Shown here: positions 37,188-47,589 of the stretch, piece after piece
How positions within the stretch are numbered: the first letter of the stretch is position 1
Layout of the letters: each line of letters starts with the position of its first letter
From: Eremophila alpestris peregrina
Lineage: Eukaryota; Chordata; Aves; Passeriformes; Alaudidae
DNA: 64,000 nt
Direction of reading: 5' to 3'
Assembly (NCBI GenBank): GCA_009792885.1
Contig: WMCF01000012.1
Span: 15,289,026 to 15,353,025 of the forward strand
Notes under the pieces: model-generated
What the model saw: only the letters and a program-made list of their open reading frames with translations
What the model was told of the DNA's origin: nothing
The model's database searches: none
Position numbers and translations under genes: made by a program

Positions 37188-39235
37188 AGTCACAGAATCA
37201 TTGAATATCCTGAGTGGGAAGGAATCCATAAGGATCCTCAAATGTAGCTCCTGGCCTTGCATAGGACCACCCCAAGAGTCACACCATGTCCCTGAGCATT
37301 TTCCAAACACTTCTGGAACTCTGTCAGTCTGGTGCTGTGACCACTTTTCCTGGGGAGCCTGTTCCAGTGCCCAACCACCCTCTGGTTTAGGTTCAATTTC
37401 CTAAAATTAAACCTAACACAACTTCAGGTACTTCCCTTGGGTTCTGTTACTGGTCATCAAAAAGAAAATATCACAGAATCACAGAATCAACCAGGTTGGA
37501 CAAGACCCTTGAGATCATCATGGTCCAACCTGTGACCTAACGCAACTGCATCAACCAGACCATGGAGTGCAACATCCAGTCTTTCCTTAAGAATCTCCAG
37601 GGATAATGACTTCTCCCTGGGCAGCCCATTCCAATGCCTAATCACCCTTTCAGTGGAGAAATTCTTCCTAATATCCAACCTGAACCTCCCCTGGCAGACC
37701 TTAAGGCTCTGTCATCTGTCACTGGTTGCCTGATAGAAAAGACTGAGCCCCACCTGGCTACACCCTCCTGTCAGGGAGTTAGAGAGAGTATTATCCCCTG
37801 AGCCTCCTCTTCTCCAGACTAAACAACCCCACCTCCCTCATCTGCTCCTCAGTCTCTGCCCCTCTGCTTCTCCTCATGAGGGAGTTGCAACTGCAATGCA
37901 GTCTCTTCTCTGGGATTAACAGACCAAGTGACCTCAGCCACTCCACACAGCTTCCCCTCCTGACCTTTCACCATCCTCGTTGCTCCCCTTTGGACACTAA
38001 TAGTTCAATGTCTTTCTTACACTGTGGCACCCAAAATTGCCCCGGCACTGGAGGTGAGGCTGCCCCAGCTCAGAGCAGGGCAGGACAATCCCCTCCCTTG
38101 CCCAGCTGGTGATGCTGGGCCTGAGGTCCCCAGGACAGGGTTGGCCCTCCTGGCTGCCAGGGCACTGCTGGCTCCTGTCCAACTTGCCACTGATCAGGAG
38201 CCCCAGGTGCCTTTCTGTGGCACTGCTTTCCAGCATCTCTTTCCCCAGTCTATCCACACAACCAAGGTTGTCCCATCCCAGGTGCAGAAGCCAGCACCTA
38301 TCTTTGTTGAATTTCATATGGTTAGTGATTTCCCATCTCACTTATTTGTTAAGATGTCTTTCCAGGACTTCTCTGCCTTTGAGGGAGTCACCAGCTCCTC
38401 CCAGTCTTGTATCATTTGTGCATTTACTTAGAATCCTTTCCAGTGCTAAGTACAAGTGCTTTATGAAGATGTTGAGGAACACAGGGCCAAGGATGGAGCC
38501 CTGTGGAACCCCACTGGTGACAGGTACCCAGTCACTGTACCCCTCTGTGCCCCACTTGTGAGCCAGTTGCTCAGACATCAAAGGATGTGTTTGTCCAACA
38601 GTGAGCTGCACATTTTGCCCACAAAGATCCTGTGAGAGACAGTATCAAAAGCTTTGTTGAAATGCAAAAAGGTAAAAATAACATCCACTGGCTTCTCTTG
38701 ATCAACTAGGTGAGCTACCTAGTCATGAAAGTAAGTTAGGTTTAACAAGCACAACTTTCCCCACATTAAGCCATGCTGGCTATGATCAATGACTGCATTG
38801 TCCTCCAGGTGTTTTTCAGGACCTCCAAGAGAAATCTTTTCTGTGATTTTACTCACTGAAGTGAGTTTGACAGGCCTGTAGTTTCCAGGCTTTTCCTTCT
38901 CGCTCCTCTTGAAAATCAGGACCTCTCTGGATTTCCAAGACCTCTCAAAAATCCTCCAGAGAGGCTTTGCAATGACACCAGCCAGCTCTCTGGGCATTCT
39001 CAGATGAATGCCTCAAGAAATTTGTGAGGATCCAGATGGAGCAGCAAATCCCACAAGTGTTCAGAGCCAACAGGGAGTTGATCATTCTCGCAGTTGTAGT
39101 TCTGCAGCTCAGGGCACTGAGACCCTCTTGGTCTGTCATCCATGGGAAGATGGAAAGACTGCAGTAAACACACACCTGCCTTGTCTGTGTCCCTCTTGGT
39201 GAGGTGATCACGATCTTCTATTATAAAAAGTAGAA
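37188..39235 (-). mobile_element. CR1 LINE with another CR1 nested in it
   Basis: A reverse-strand CR1, 3' tip at 37188 (CACAGAATCATTGAATATCC). It is interrupted at 37472-37855 by another CR1 and continues to about 39235. Minus translation gives WVPVTSGVPQGSILGPV and RILSKCTNDTRLGGAGD (38340-38610), GNYRPVKLTSVSKITEKIS (about 38850), PRELAGVIAKPLW and CGICCSIWILTNF-type remnants further upstream. The catalytic box, normally FADD in this family, reads CTND: the first Asp codon (38414-38416) is Asn. Stops and shifts confirm it is dead. Confidence 0.88.
37472..37855 (-). mobile_element. Nested CR1 LINE 3' fragment
   Basis: A different CR1 copy begins with a two-unit tail (CACAGAAT twice) at 37472 and reads on the minus strand RKNFSTERVIRHWNGLPREK (37600-37670) and DDLKGLVQPG at its end. 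The surrounding CR1 resumes after it: the sequence around 37455 and 37860 matches continuous sequence at 29870-29945 in the related CR1 at 29636-30432. It is therefore a younger, 5'-truncated insertion into an existing CR1. Confidence 0.8.
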
Positions 39236-39810
39236 GCCTCTAACAATGAGAGTTCAGTGGTTTAAAATTGCATTGCTGCTTCTGCTTCATGCTGAGATTA
39301 AGAATAGAAAATTTGAAGGGTCAATTTCTAACTTCTTAGTCACTTTTGTGATTACGTTAACATACACAGGAGTGTGCGATGAAAATGGGGCCAGAGTTTT
39401 GTAAACAGAGATTTGGAAGTTCCACAAGGTAAAGAAAGCCTTTGAAAACATACTTCATAGATCCTTGGATTTTTATGATGCAGTTGAGTGTTTTCGGAAC
39501 CTTCCTGATTGAAGGCTGTAAAGCTCACTGCCAGTATGCAATGACTGAAGGGAATGTAAGAGGAAAGGTACCACAACTACCACTTCTGTCTCATGGACTA
39601 TCCAAATGTTGAAAGGAGCCTCCATGAAAAATGCAAGTGGTGACAGAACTGGCAAGGATGGCCTGATGACACATTTTGTTTCTATGAACCTGAAGTGAGA
39701 TGAAGCCATCCAACATTTTGGCGTGCAAGGCACGACTCCAAAAGGTTGCATCAGATGACTGTGGTATGCAACCAGCATTCCTCAGGATGAAAAGAAAGCA
39801 TCTGAGAGTC

Positions 39811-40838
39811 TTTGTGGCCCTCAAGCCAAGACAAGGAAAAAGCAGGAGCTGGGCAAAACACATTCCTTCAGGAAGCTGTATAGTTATGTACATCTCTGAA
39901 TTTTTTTAATGGTAGACACTCTTGGCTTACAACTCTCACCAACTGCCTGTGCCATTTTATGAGCCTCCAATCAAATCATCCTATGTGAGGCAGTAACTAC
40001 ACTTGGTACCCTGGTTGTCATCAGGATTGTTGCTTTGTGTGATCTCATGTTATCACCTGTACAGACTCTGGTCAAAGCTTTGTTAACAAGGAGAAACTTC
40101 CACCTATTTTTCCTGTTCAGTGACAGAACAGGAACTTTGTGGCTCTATGAAATGTAAGACTAGCCATGTTTGTGATGTTATGAGACAAAATCTCCTTGAA
40201 CTCATGCCAGTATTGGTAAATTGAACCATTTCAAAAGGAATGGGAAAATTGTAGCCAGCCAGAACCAGGGAGTCCTACAAAAAATCTGCTTTTTGGAATA
40301 CTGCACTTCACTAGTCAGCAGAGCAGAGCACCAAGTTCAGAGCACCAATTAAATATCCAGTTCAACCAAGGCATGCTAGGACTCCTCAAAGGCTCAACTT
40401 CATCTCTTTCTCTAATCATCATACAAGATTTTAAATACTAAAAGCTATGGTCTCGGAACTAACTTTTCCATCTCAGACGTCCTGCCCTGCCCAGACCTGC
40501 CAACAGTGCCCTGTGGCAAAGGTCTGGAGCTTAACCTTCTCCAGCTCTCTGGGGGATACAACCCAGCCTGGGCTTTCAGGCAGGGAAAGCAACCACCTGG
40601 CTTCCCCCTTTTGCCTTCCCTTGTGCCATGGAGGCAGTGGCAATTCACAGGACCCATCCAGCATCACAAAGATCTGCCATGGCCTCAAGAGTGTTGCCGG
40701 GGTATGGCCCTTTGTGACAGTGGCCTGGTGTGACAGTGGCTGTTTGTGATGCAGTGCCCTAGAAGAGCACCTCCCTCAGGAAACAGCAGCTGCCAAGGGC
40801 AACACTGACAAGTCTGGGAGAAGCTGCCAAAGACAGCC
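39811..40838 (+). other. Leader or upstream region of the 713-codon gene
   Basis: No protein is assigned. It is less AT-rich from about 40440 onward, which fits a transcribed leader. A TATA-like TTTAAATA lies at 40430-40437, about 400 bases before the start codon, but a functional role is a guess. Upstream ATGs open a 101-codon frame at 40447-40749 that has no recognisable pattern. An acceptor-like TTTGTGATGCAG ends at 40752, so an untranslated upstream exon is possible. Confidence 0.3.
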
Positions 40839-42980
40839 ATGGAGAAGGAGGAGCAGCTGCCAGCACGGCCAGCACAGGCGCATGGCCTGGCTGTATCAGC
40901 TTCCCTAAGCATGGATGAGGGTGCAGGGACAGGCCACCAGCAGCAAGCAGCACAGCAGGAGCCCCCAGGGCTGACAGTGTGCATTGAGTGCTACCAAAGC
41001 ACTACATGGCTGTGGGGGCACAAGAAGCAGGGGCCTTTTGTGAGGGAGATCATTGTGTCCTTTAAGAGGAGGCTCCCAGAGGACCTGGATGGGAGGTTCC
41101 CAGCCAGAAGCACAAGCAGACAGGCACCACTCTGGAAAACCACCCTGCCACAGCAGCAGGATGGCCTGGAGGACAGGGAAGTAGAGCAGCCAGAGAGCCA
41201 AAGACAGGGTTTCTCCCTGAGGCGCTCTAGGGGATTCAATGACACACCTGTGCAGGTGAGTGCCAAGGATGGAATAGGATGGCCTGAGACAGGATGGGAC
41301 AGGGGCACAAGCCTCTCATGGGTGCCTGGCTGTGCCACACCACAGGTGACAGGGAAGTTCATGAAGGGTATCTTGAATAAGCAGGTGATACCAGAGCAGC
41401 TGGGAGCCCAAGATCCAATCATTGAGCCAGTAGCCTTGACCCAGGAATGGGACCTTGGAGATGTCATTGACACAGAGCTGTCCGAGAATGAGGAATGGGC
41501 AGATGCCATGGACACAGAGGTCTCAGAGGAAGAGGAATGGGAAGATGCCATTGACACTGGGTTATCAGAGGAGGAGGAATGGCAAGATGCAACAGACACA
41601 GAGCTGTCCCAAGGGACAGATGCTGTTGGTTCACCTCCTGTCCACCAGCTGCTCAGTTCCTTGGGCCTAGAGGACAACACTGGTCCCAGGGAGGGTCCCA
41701 GCAGCCCCAGCAGTGTGGGCAGGGAGGCTGCAGGAGAGGCAGCTGATAAATACCTTAGAGCATCTCCTGCCACAGTGCATCCAGGAGATGCCCAGCTGGC
41801 TGATTCTGCCCTGCTTGTTACTCTTGAGGAAGAGGAGCATCACGCACCTCTCAAACATGAGGAGGCAGAGCCACCAGTTTCTTCTGCCCCTGTGGAGGCA
41901 GCAAGAGCAGCAGGAGCAGAGAACCAGGCACCTGCTCCACATGGCCCCACAGCCAGTGGCCCAGCTCAGCTGGACACAGCCCAGTTTATGGGGGCTAAGG
42001 ACCTGGACAAGGTTGGGTTTATGGTCCAGGGACTTGATGAGCCACCAAGAGGAATGTGGGGCCAGGAACAAAGCAAGGACAAGGTGACAGGCGACACAGC
42101 CACAGCAGAAGCAGCAGAGAATCTCGAAGTTGGTCTGCACAGCCCCACAACTCTGCTAATGCTGGACTCAGAAGATTTCATCAGAACTGAGATCATTAAG
42201 AGGGCCTGGCTCATGATCCAGGAACCTGTCCATGAGCCAGAAAAAGAGTGGGAGCAGAAAAGAAGCATGGATGAGGCAACAGCAACAGCAGCCAGAGAAG
42301 AGAGGCCAGAGAGCCCAGCACATGCCCCACACAGCCCCACAGTTGATAACCCACCTCTGCTGGACATGGCTGACTACATCAGAACTGAGACTGTAAAGAA
42401 GGCCTGGCTTATGGTCCAGAAACCTGCCCAGGAGCCAGAAGAAGAGTGGGAGCAGAAAGGAAGCAGGGACAAGGTGACAACAGCAACCACCAGAGCAGAG
42501 GGGCCAGAGAGCCCAGCACATGCCCTGCACAGCCCCATAGTCAATAACCCACCTCTGCTGGACATGGCTGGCTGCATCAGAACTGAGATTGTAAAGAAGG
42601 CCCATCTAGTGGTCCAAAGACCTTTCCAAGAGGCAAAGGAGCAGCAGGACTGTGAACAAAGCCCAGATAAAGCAATTGGAAGACCTGCAGGATCTGCCTA
42701 CAGCCTTCTTGCCTCTACTGTCACCAACACCCCAGCTTATAAGAGACGGCTGAGCCATGCCCTCAACCACTTCCACAGCCTGCAGCACAGGAGAGAGGCA
42801 GAAGCAGGAACCAAGATCCAGTGGCACAGATCTGCTAGACACAGCCCAGTAGATCAGAAGTGGGATACTGCACAAGGCTATGCTTGGGGTCCAAGGGTTC
42901 CAGACTATGGAACAGCAAGATCTGTGGAACAACAGGACCAAAGGAGCAGGCAGAAAAGAGACGTGGAAAAGGGCCCATAG
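40839..42980 (+). CDS. Uncharacterised repeat-built acidic protein, 713 aa
   Basis: Function unknown and family not recognised. The start is ATG in a strong context (GCCATGG), and an in-frame TGA at 40806 shows it is the first usable one. Two adjacent TAG codons end it. Residues 1-139 are a charged region with one CIEC pair (48-51) and no signal peptide. Residues 140-169 are encoded by an intron-like segment. Residues 203-259 are four units around EWxDAxDTELSEEE (14 residues each, the first longer). Residues 340-601 are four units of about 66 residues with the shared core PHSPxxxxPPLLDxxxxIRTExxKKAWLMVQ and an EPEEEWEQK end. The C-terminus (about 625-713) is basic (KRRLSHALNHFHSLQHRREAEA, broken here only by length limits in the protein). 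No membrane segment is seen. All repeat lengths are multiples of three, which favours coding. It is possibly a lineage-specific, duplicating gene. The alternative is a fortuitous frame in a minisatellite-rich sequence. Confidence 0.55.
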   Translation: MEKEEQLPARPAQAHGLAVSASLSMDEGAGTGHQQQAAQQEPPGLTVCIECYQSTTWLWGHKKQGPFVREIIVSFKRRLPEDLDGRFPARSTSRQAPLWKTTLPQQQDGLEDREVEQPESQRQGFSLRRSRGFNDTPVQVSAKDGIGWPETGWDRGTSLSWVPGCATPQVTGKFMKGILNKQVIPEQLGAQDPIIEPVALTQEWDLGDVIDTELSENEEWADAMDTEVSEEEEWEDAIDTGLSEEEEWQDATDTELSQGTDAVGSPPVHQLLSSLGLEDNTGPREGPSSPSSVGREAAGEAADKYLRASPATVHPGDAQLADSALLVTLEEEEHHAPLKHEEAEPPVSSAPVEAARAAGAENQAPAPHGPTASGPAQLDTAQFMGAKDLDKVGFMVQGLDEPPRGMWGQEQSKDKVTGDTATAEAAENLEVGLHSPTTLLMLDSEDFIRTEIIKRAWLMIQEPVHEPEKEWEQKRSMDEATATAAREERPESPAHAPHSPTVDNPPLLDMADYIRTETVKKAWLMVQKPAQEPEEEWEQKGSRDKVTTATTRAEGPESPAHALHSPIVNNPPLLDMAGCIRTEIVKKAHLVVQRPFQEAKEQQDCEQSPDKAIGRPAGSAYSLLASTVTNTPAYKRRLSHALNHFHSLQHRREAEAGTKIQWHRSARHSPVDQKWDTAQGYAWGPRVPDYGTARSVEQQDQRSRQKRDVEKGP
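41256..41345 (+). other. In-frame 90-base intron-like segment
   Basis: It starts after CAG with GTGAGT, a perfect 5' splice donor, and ends CACACCACAG before GTGAC, an acceptable acceptor with a weak pyrimidine tract. Its length of 90 has no stop in the gene frame, so both spliced and retained forms remain translatable. They differ by 30 residues (140-169). It could be a true short intron, an optional intron, or chance. Confidence 0.4.
41445..41616 (+). repeat. 42-bp coding minisatellite
   Basis: Units begin with GAATGG at 41493, 41535 and 41577, exactly 42 bases apart, with a longer first unit before them. Each encodes 14 residues of the EWxDAxDTELSEEE type. It lies wholly inside the 713-codon frame. 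Confidence 0.9.
41856..42641 (+). repeat. About 198-bp coding tandem repeat, four units
   Basis: Unit starts fall near 41856, 42054, 42246 and 42444 (spacings 198, 192, 198), each encoding about 64-66 residues. Units three and four are very similar (for example both contain CCAGAGAGCCCAGCACATGC and ACCCACCTCTGCTGGACATG). Unit one is the most diverged. The repeat is what copy A retains in part. Confidence 0.85.
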
Positions 42981-43035
42981 TAGATGATAAGAGCTACAGA
43001 CCCATTTAGGATTTGATGCAGATAAATTTGATGCT

Positions 43036-43041
43036 AATAAA
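43036..43041 (+). terminator. Polyadenylation signal AATAAA of the 713-codon gene
   Basis: AATAAA lies 56 bases after the stop codon. A CA-containing possible cleavage site (ACCAACAG, about 43053-43060) and a T/GT-rich element (CTTTGTTTTGCTTTCTCTG, 43072-43090) follow at the usual spacing. Together these make a complete vertebrate-type 3' end. The corresponding place in copy A reads AATAGA. Confidence 0.55.
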
Positions 43042-43660
43042 GGCTGTCACTTTACCAACAGTACCTCTCTGCTTTGTTTTGCTTTCTCTGTCCCTTCTCA
43101 TCTTTGCAGTTCTCCAGGGTCTTAATGAGACTCTGACATGAGGTCTTAATGCTGCTCATGCTCAAGCCCTGTCAGGTTAAGTGGTTATAGTTCAATCATA
43201 GAGCTCAAAATATCCCTCTTGCCTGGATTTAGGAGGAAGCAGAGGAGACATTACTCCCACTGCTAGCGCTGAGATCCCACAGGACATCGTAGGGTCGTAG
43301 ATAACCTCTAAACAGCCCTTCTGCCCTGCTCAGCCCATGAAAAACCACTCTGCACAGGAATTCTTTGAATATTTGCCTCTCCCTTTTTGACAGTGAAAAC
43401 CCAGAAAGTCTCATCTTCACCGCTCCTTGTGAGGGTAATGAGCCAATGGCAGCACACAACCTTTGCTACTCAGCCACAATGGCTTGACTGATTTCAGAGC
43501 AGTGACTGACAGTCACATGACAATACACATTTTGCCAATATCTTATTTTCATCTTATTATATAGAAAACTTCATTCCATAGTGCTTTAATTACATCAAAT
43601 TTTGCAAAATTTATGCTGACTTGCAACCTGTGTGCCATATCTGGGGCAGAGGACACATCT

Positions 43661-46600
43661 TATAAAACATATGTTTAAGATCTACTACTTCTCCCCCAAA
43701 AGATTAAACACTTTGATATTTAAATATAAATGCAACAAAGAGGTGCCATTTCTCGCAGGTGTAGTTTCAGTATCTGTTGAGAACAGAACCATCTTCCTGC
43801 CAAAGGTTTCAGTTCCGATATTATCTAATGAATCCATTTCTTCCATTTCTCCTTCAAATGTTCTTCTAAGATCCTAAACCAGATCAACATTTTCACTGAT
43901 CATATTTGCAGATTTTCTGTAATGTTGAATGCAGCTGCATTCTAGAGTATCCTGTCTGCCTGTTGTTTATCAGAATCCAATTCTTCAGCCTATGAAAGCT
44001 TAATCTTCTCTCTCAGTGTTACCAAATCTCAACAGTGCAGATCCTCTAATGATTTCCTAAATTTATGTGATTGATGAAACTTTACAAAAGCTTTACAAGT
44101 TGGGGATTTTTAGCAGCAATAATGAAACTACAGTTTTGGTTTGTTTTTATATGTGCTGACCTCACTGTCTAATTATTCTTGCCTCAAAATACTCCAGAAA
44201 TTGTTCAAACCATTTTCTAAACACTCTTTGAGCTGCAAAACTTTACCAAAGCTTTAATTGCTCAAGCACAGATTCTTTGAAAACTTTCAAACATAAAAAT
44301 GAGCAAGGTTAATCTTGTTTGAGTTCAGGCACTGTTTTGCATTTCTTAGAGTTGGTTTCTCTATTCCAAATAGTCATTTAAATGAAATGGCAAACTGGAC
44401 CCTGAGCTGAGTGGAATCTTTCCCTTTTGCCCACAGGCAGTGGATTCTACCCAGCAATAAGTATCCTGCTGGGAGAAAAAAATGTGATTTACTTCCAGAA
44501 GCACACTATGATAGTGACATAATTACTGAAATTCACATATTTTGCTGCCTATGTTGCTTATTTCTTTATAAAAAGTTTCATTCTATTCTTTCAAAAAAAA
44601 AAAAAAACAAAAACCAAAAAAACCCACAAAACACCTTCTTCCAGTATGATGCAAAACACTACACTAGTTTAATTAATTTATACAATTTCTTAGCCAGGAG
44701 TTCATTCACTGCCCAAGAAGCTGTGTTGGAAATCTGATTAAATACCATGCCTTACCTCATGCAGCCCAGCTAATGTGCAACATGAGAGGCTCTAAAAAAT
44801 GCAAACCTGGTTGTAAATCTTTGGGTTAATTCTGGCTTTACTGATTCAACAGCTGATGGATCTCAGTGTGCAACAACTTCTGTTTCAGTAACCTTACAAA
44901 CAGCTTGCATACTGTGTTTTATACCCCTTAGGAGATGAAAAAAAAAATCCATCAGACATATCTTAAAACCTAGGACTTATAATGGAGTATAAAAATAACT
45001 TAGAACTTGAAATCTTACAAGCTTCACAGAGGTCTGCCTTTTCCAGATCTAAGCTGGAAGCTGTTTTGTGTAGGTGTTGGGTTAATAGCATATTCTTCAT
45101 ATGTTTTTTCCAAGAAGGAATGATAGGATGCTACTAGAGGACAGGTAGGATTATAAATAAGTAAGGTGAGAAAATGAATTCTTACACTGAAAAAAAAAAA
45201 CCCTACCTTTTTTAATTCTACTGTAATTTCACACAGCTTGGCTGTTTCTTTGTGTGACACAATGCCATCCTTTTTAAAGTCAAACTTGGTATGTATGGTC
45301 ATCAGGAAGGGTTTGTCTCTTGTAAAGAAGGTGGCATGAAAGGGGTGTGTGAGTGGGAAACCAATGTCTGTGCTGCAGCCAACAGGGAAAAGAGGAAATC
45401 TGATCTAACCCACTTCTGCAGCTCCTGCACCAGTTGCATTGTGCCCGTGGTGACAGAGAAACCTGCAATCTATACCTCCTACTGTACCTGTGTATTTTCT
45501 GTGTCAGTGTTCGATTCTCTACATGTGTTCTAGTGTTTTGTATGTGAATTTCAGAAATCAAAGGCACTGTTTATCCTGGTGAGGTATTAGGTGTGCAGGC
45601 TCTCTATATTATCATCTGAATTAATCTATCCAGACAAACGAAGCATTTTTAGTTACTTCTTGTGACACAGTAATGATTTCTCTGTCTTAGACACCAATCT
45701 GTCAATAAATCCAAGAACAGTGGGATTAGCTCACAATTTTGTGGGACAAATGCTTGGTTTTGAATGTATAAAAGTAATACTTAAACCCAGCTAGCTGAAA
45801 AAATTCAATCCAGAAAGTTACTCCAAATATATGCTAATGATAACTGACTTCTCTCCATAGTATAACTGAAATCTGTTGCAGATTTCAGTTTATACAATTG
45901 TTGATAACACAACAACCTAAAAATACTAGACTGAAAGTCTGAAACTAGTTAAGATATAGGTCAAGCGTTGATATTTCTTATCTTCATTATGTTGTTGTAT
46001 GAACTTACATCATACATGAAGGTTTTCTATAAGACCTTTACTACTTTATGTATCTGTTAAAAGACTTAGAATGGAAAAATCCAAGGTGTGTCTTGTGTGA
46101 AAAAGCCCAATAATAAATTCCTGCTGCTTCAGCACGTTATTTTAACAAATATATTGAGTGGAAAGACTGGCTGAAGATTTAACATGGCACTTAAATTCTT
46201 ACCACTATTATTTTCTGAACTTTCAAATAAAAGCCAGGCAATATGTATGGATGGATTTTGAAATATCCGTTGTTGGTTCAGGTGTTCAAATTAAGCTTCC
46301 CCTTCAATCAAAGCTTGGCACTTAATCCAAACTTCTAAACGTGAACTAAAAGAGGTTTTTCTCTCCTTTTAATAAAAATATGTGTATATACATGTATAGT
46401 CACATCACAAAACACTTCACATAATGCAAATATAACTTATTTTACTTTGCTCTAGGGCAACTTCCATTCTGTAGTAAGAGTTATTTTATCATCAGAAGAG
46501 TATGGTGAAAACTGTTATATGGCCAAAATTCCAAAATGATGTGTGTATTCCCAGCGCAAAACTTGTGACTTTCATAGCAATTATTACCTTTTTTTAAGAA

Positions 46601-47589
46601 CTTCCCTTGCATATAAAAGAATTTCAAATAAAGATGTATAAGGTAAGTTCCAAGAAGGTGACTGCAGGGCCTAGAAAGAAGACAGTGTTTGACTGCAAGG
46701 AAAGGATGTTTTTGAAGAATTCTTGTAAGCTATGAGCACTGACCCAGTTCAATGTCTGGTTCTTGATGTGATACTGCCATTGCCACTTTTGGAGGGAGGC
46801 TTTGCAAGTTTGTTGCTTCCACAAGTAAGTAATTCCCATCCAAAAGACCAGAGTCTGGCCAAGCAAATATGGAATTTAAACAGTGAAGTCAGAATGCCTT
46901 AATAGCCTGTAAATTGAAACTTGGAAGAAAACTGGTTTCTTGTCCCCTTTTATTTTTAAATATTTCAACTTATTTCGATTCTACAGCAGGATGAAAATGA
47001 GACCATTTGAAGCCTTTTTGAGAGAAAGAAGAAAACCAACACCCCGTTCTATACTTGTTCCATGCTGTGGTTTACAAGGCCCCTTGCTTGTAGGATGCTT
47101 CTTCTCCTTTGGACATAGCCATGTCTGGAGAACAGCAACTACATTTTCAAGAGAGGAAATGGAAGTTTGCTCCACCATTTTCCCCAGGAAAAATGCAATT
47201 TCCCACCCGTCACGTCTGCTGGAGAGAAAGTTCTAAACTCCAGGGACAGTTCTTTGGGTATTTACCTTGTCCCAGATCCTAGTGGAATCTGGAGACACAT
47301 GTGAGCATGTCCCACTTAGAAATGACTGACCTCTGTTTCCAGCAGGTCCTCAGAGATGCTGTCTGTGTGGGGGAAATATGTCATGTTTATAATATGAATT
47401 TAATATTTAGTATTCAACTGACATCAGCCAGCTCAATATGTCAGGACCTTCTCACAAGCCTGACATATTGAAAATGGTCTCTTTTTTCCTGTAAATTGTT
47501 ATTTGAATAATTCAGCCCATTTCAGTTTCATCCCTTAAAAAAATGAGCAGATATGATAATTCCTCTTAGCCACAGAGAAGTTACAATGA
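43661..47589. other. Non-coding stretch with a small hairpin
   Basis: AT-rich. An A-rich tract at 44593-44630, and a short inverted repeat at 45860-45895 described separately. No gene or named repeat is visible. Confidence 0.5.
45860..45895. repeat. Short inverted repeat (hairpin)
   Basis: CTGAAATCTG, loop TTG, CAGATTTCAG: ten paired bases perfectly, extended to about 16 with one bulged T (GTATAA on the left, TTTATAC on the right). It is small, and could be chance in AT-rich DNA. Confidence 0.6.

Larger units (their letters stand above)
39530..43660 (+). repeat. Duplicated unit, copy B (carries the long gene)
   Basis: The fullest copy of the local duplicated family. It consists of a 5' block shared with copy A (39540-39800), a copy-B-only part (39801-42260), the repeat-rich end of the gene and a 3' flank shared with A (42262-43610). 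A 45-base module at 43618-43660 is shared with inverted copy C. Unit edges are set by where I stop seeing similarity. Confidence 0.8.

Noticed and set aside
40991..42605. Long reverse-strand frames opposite the 713-codon frame (up to 260 codons)
   Set aside because: They follow the repeats of the forward gene and have no start context, 3' signal or domain of their own. The forward strand explains them.
43062..43110. CTTTCTCTGTCCC...TTTGCAG read as a splice acceptor, also present in copy A
   Set aside because: It follows a complete polyadenylation signal, has no open frame after it, and its T-rich part is better explained as the downstream element of the 3' end.
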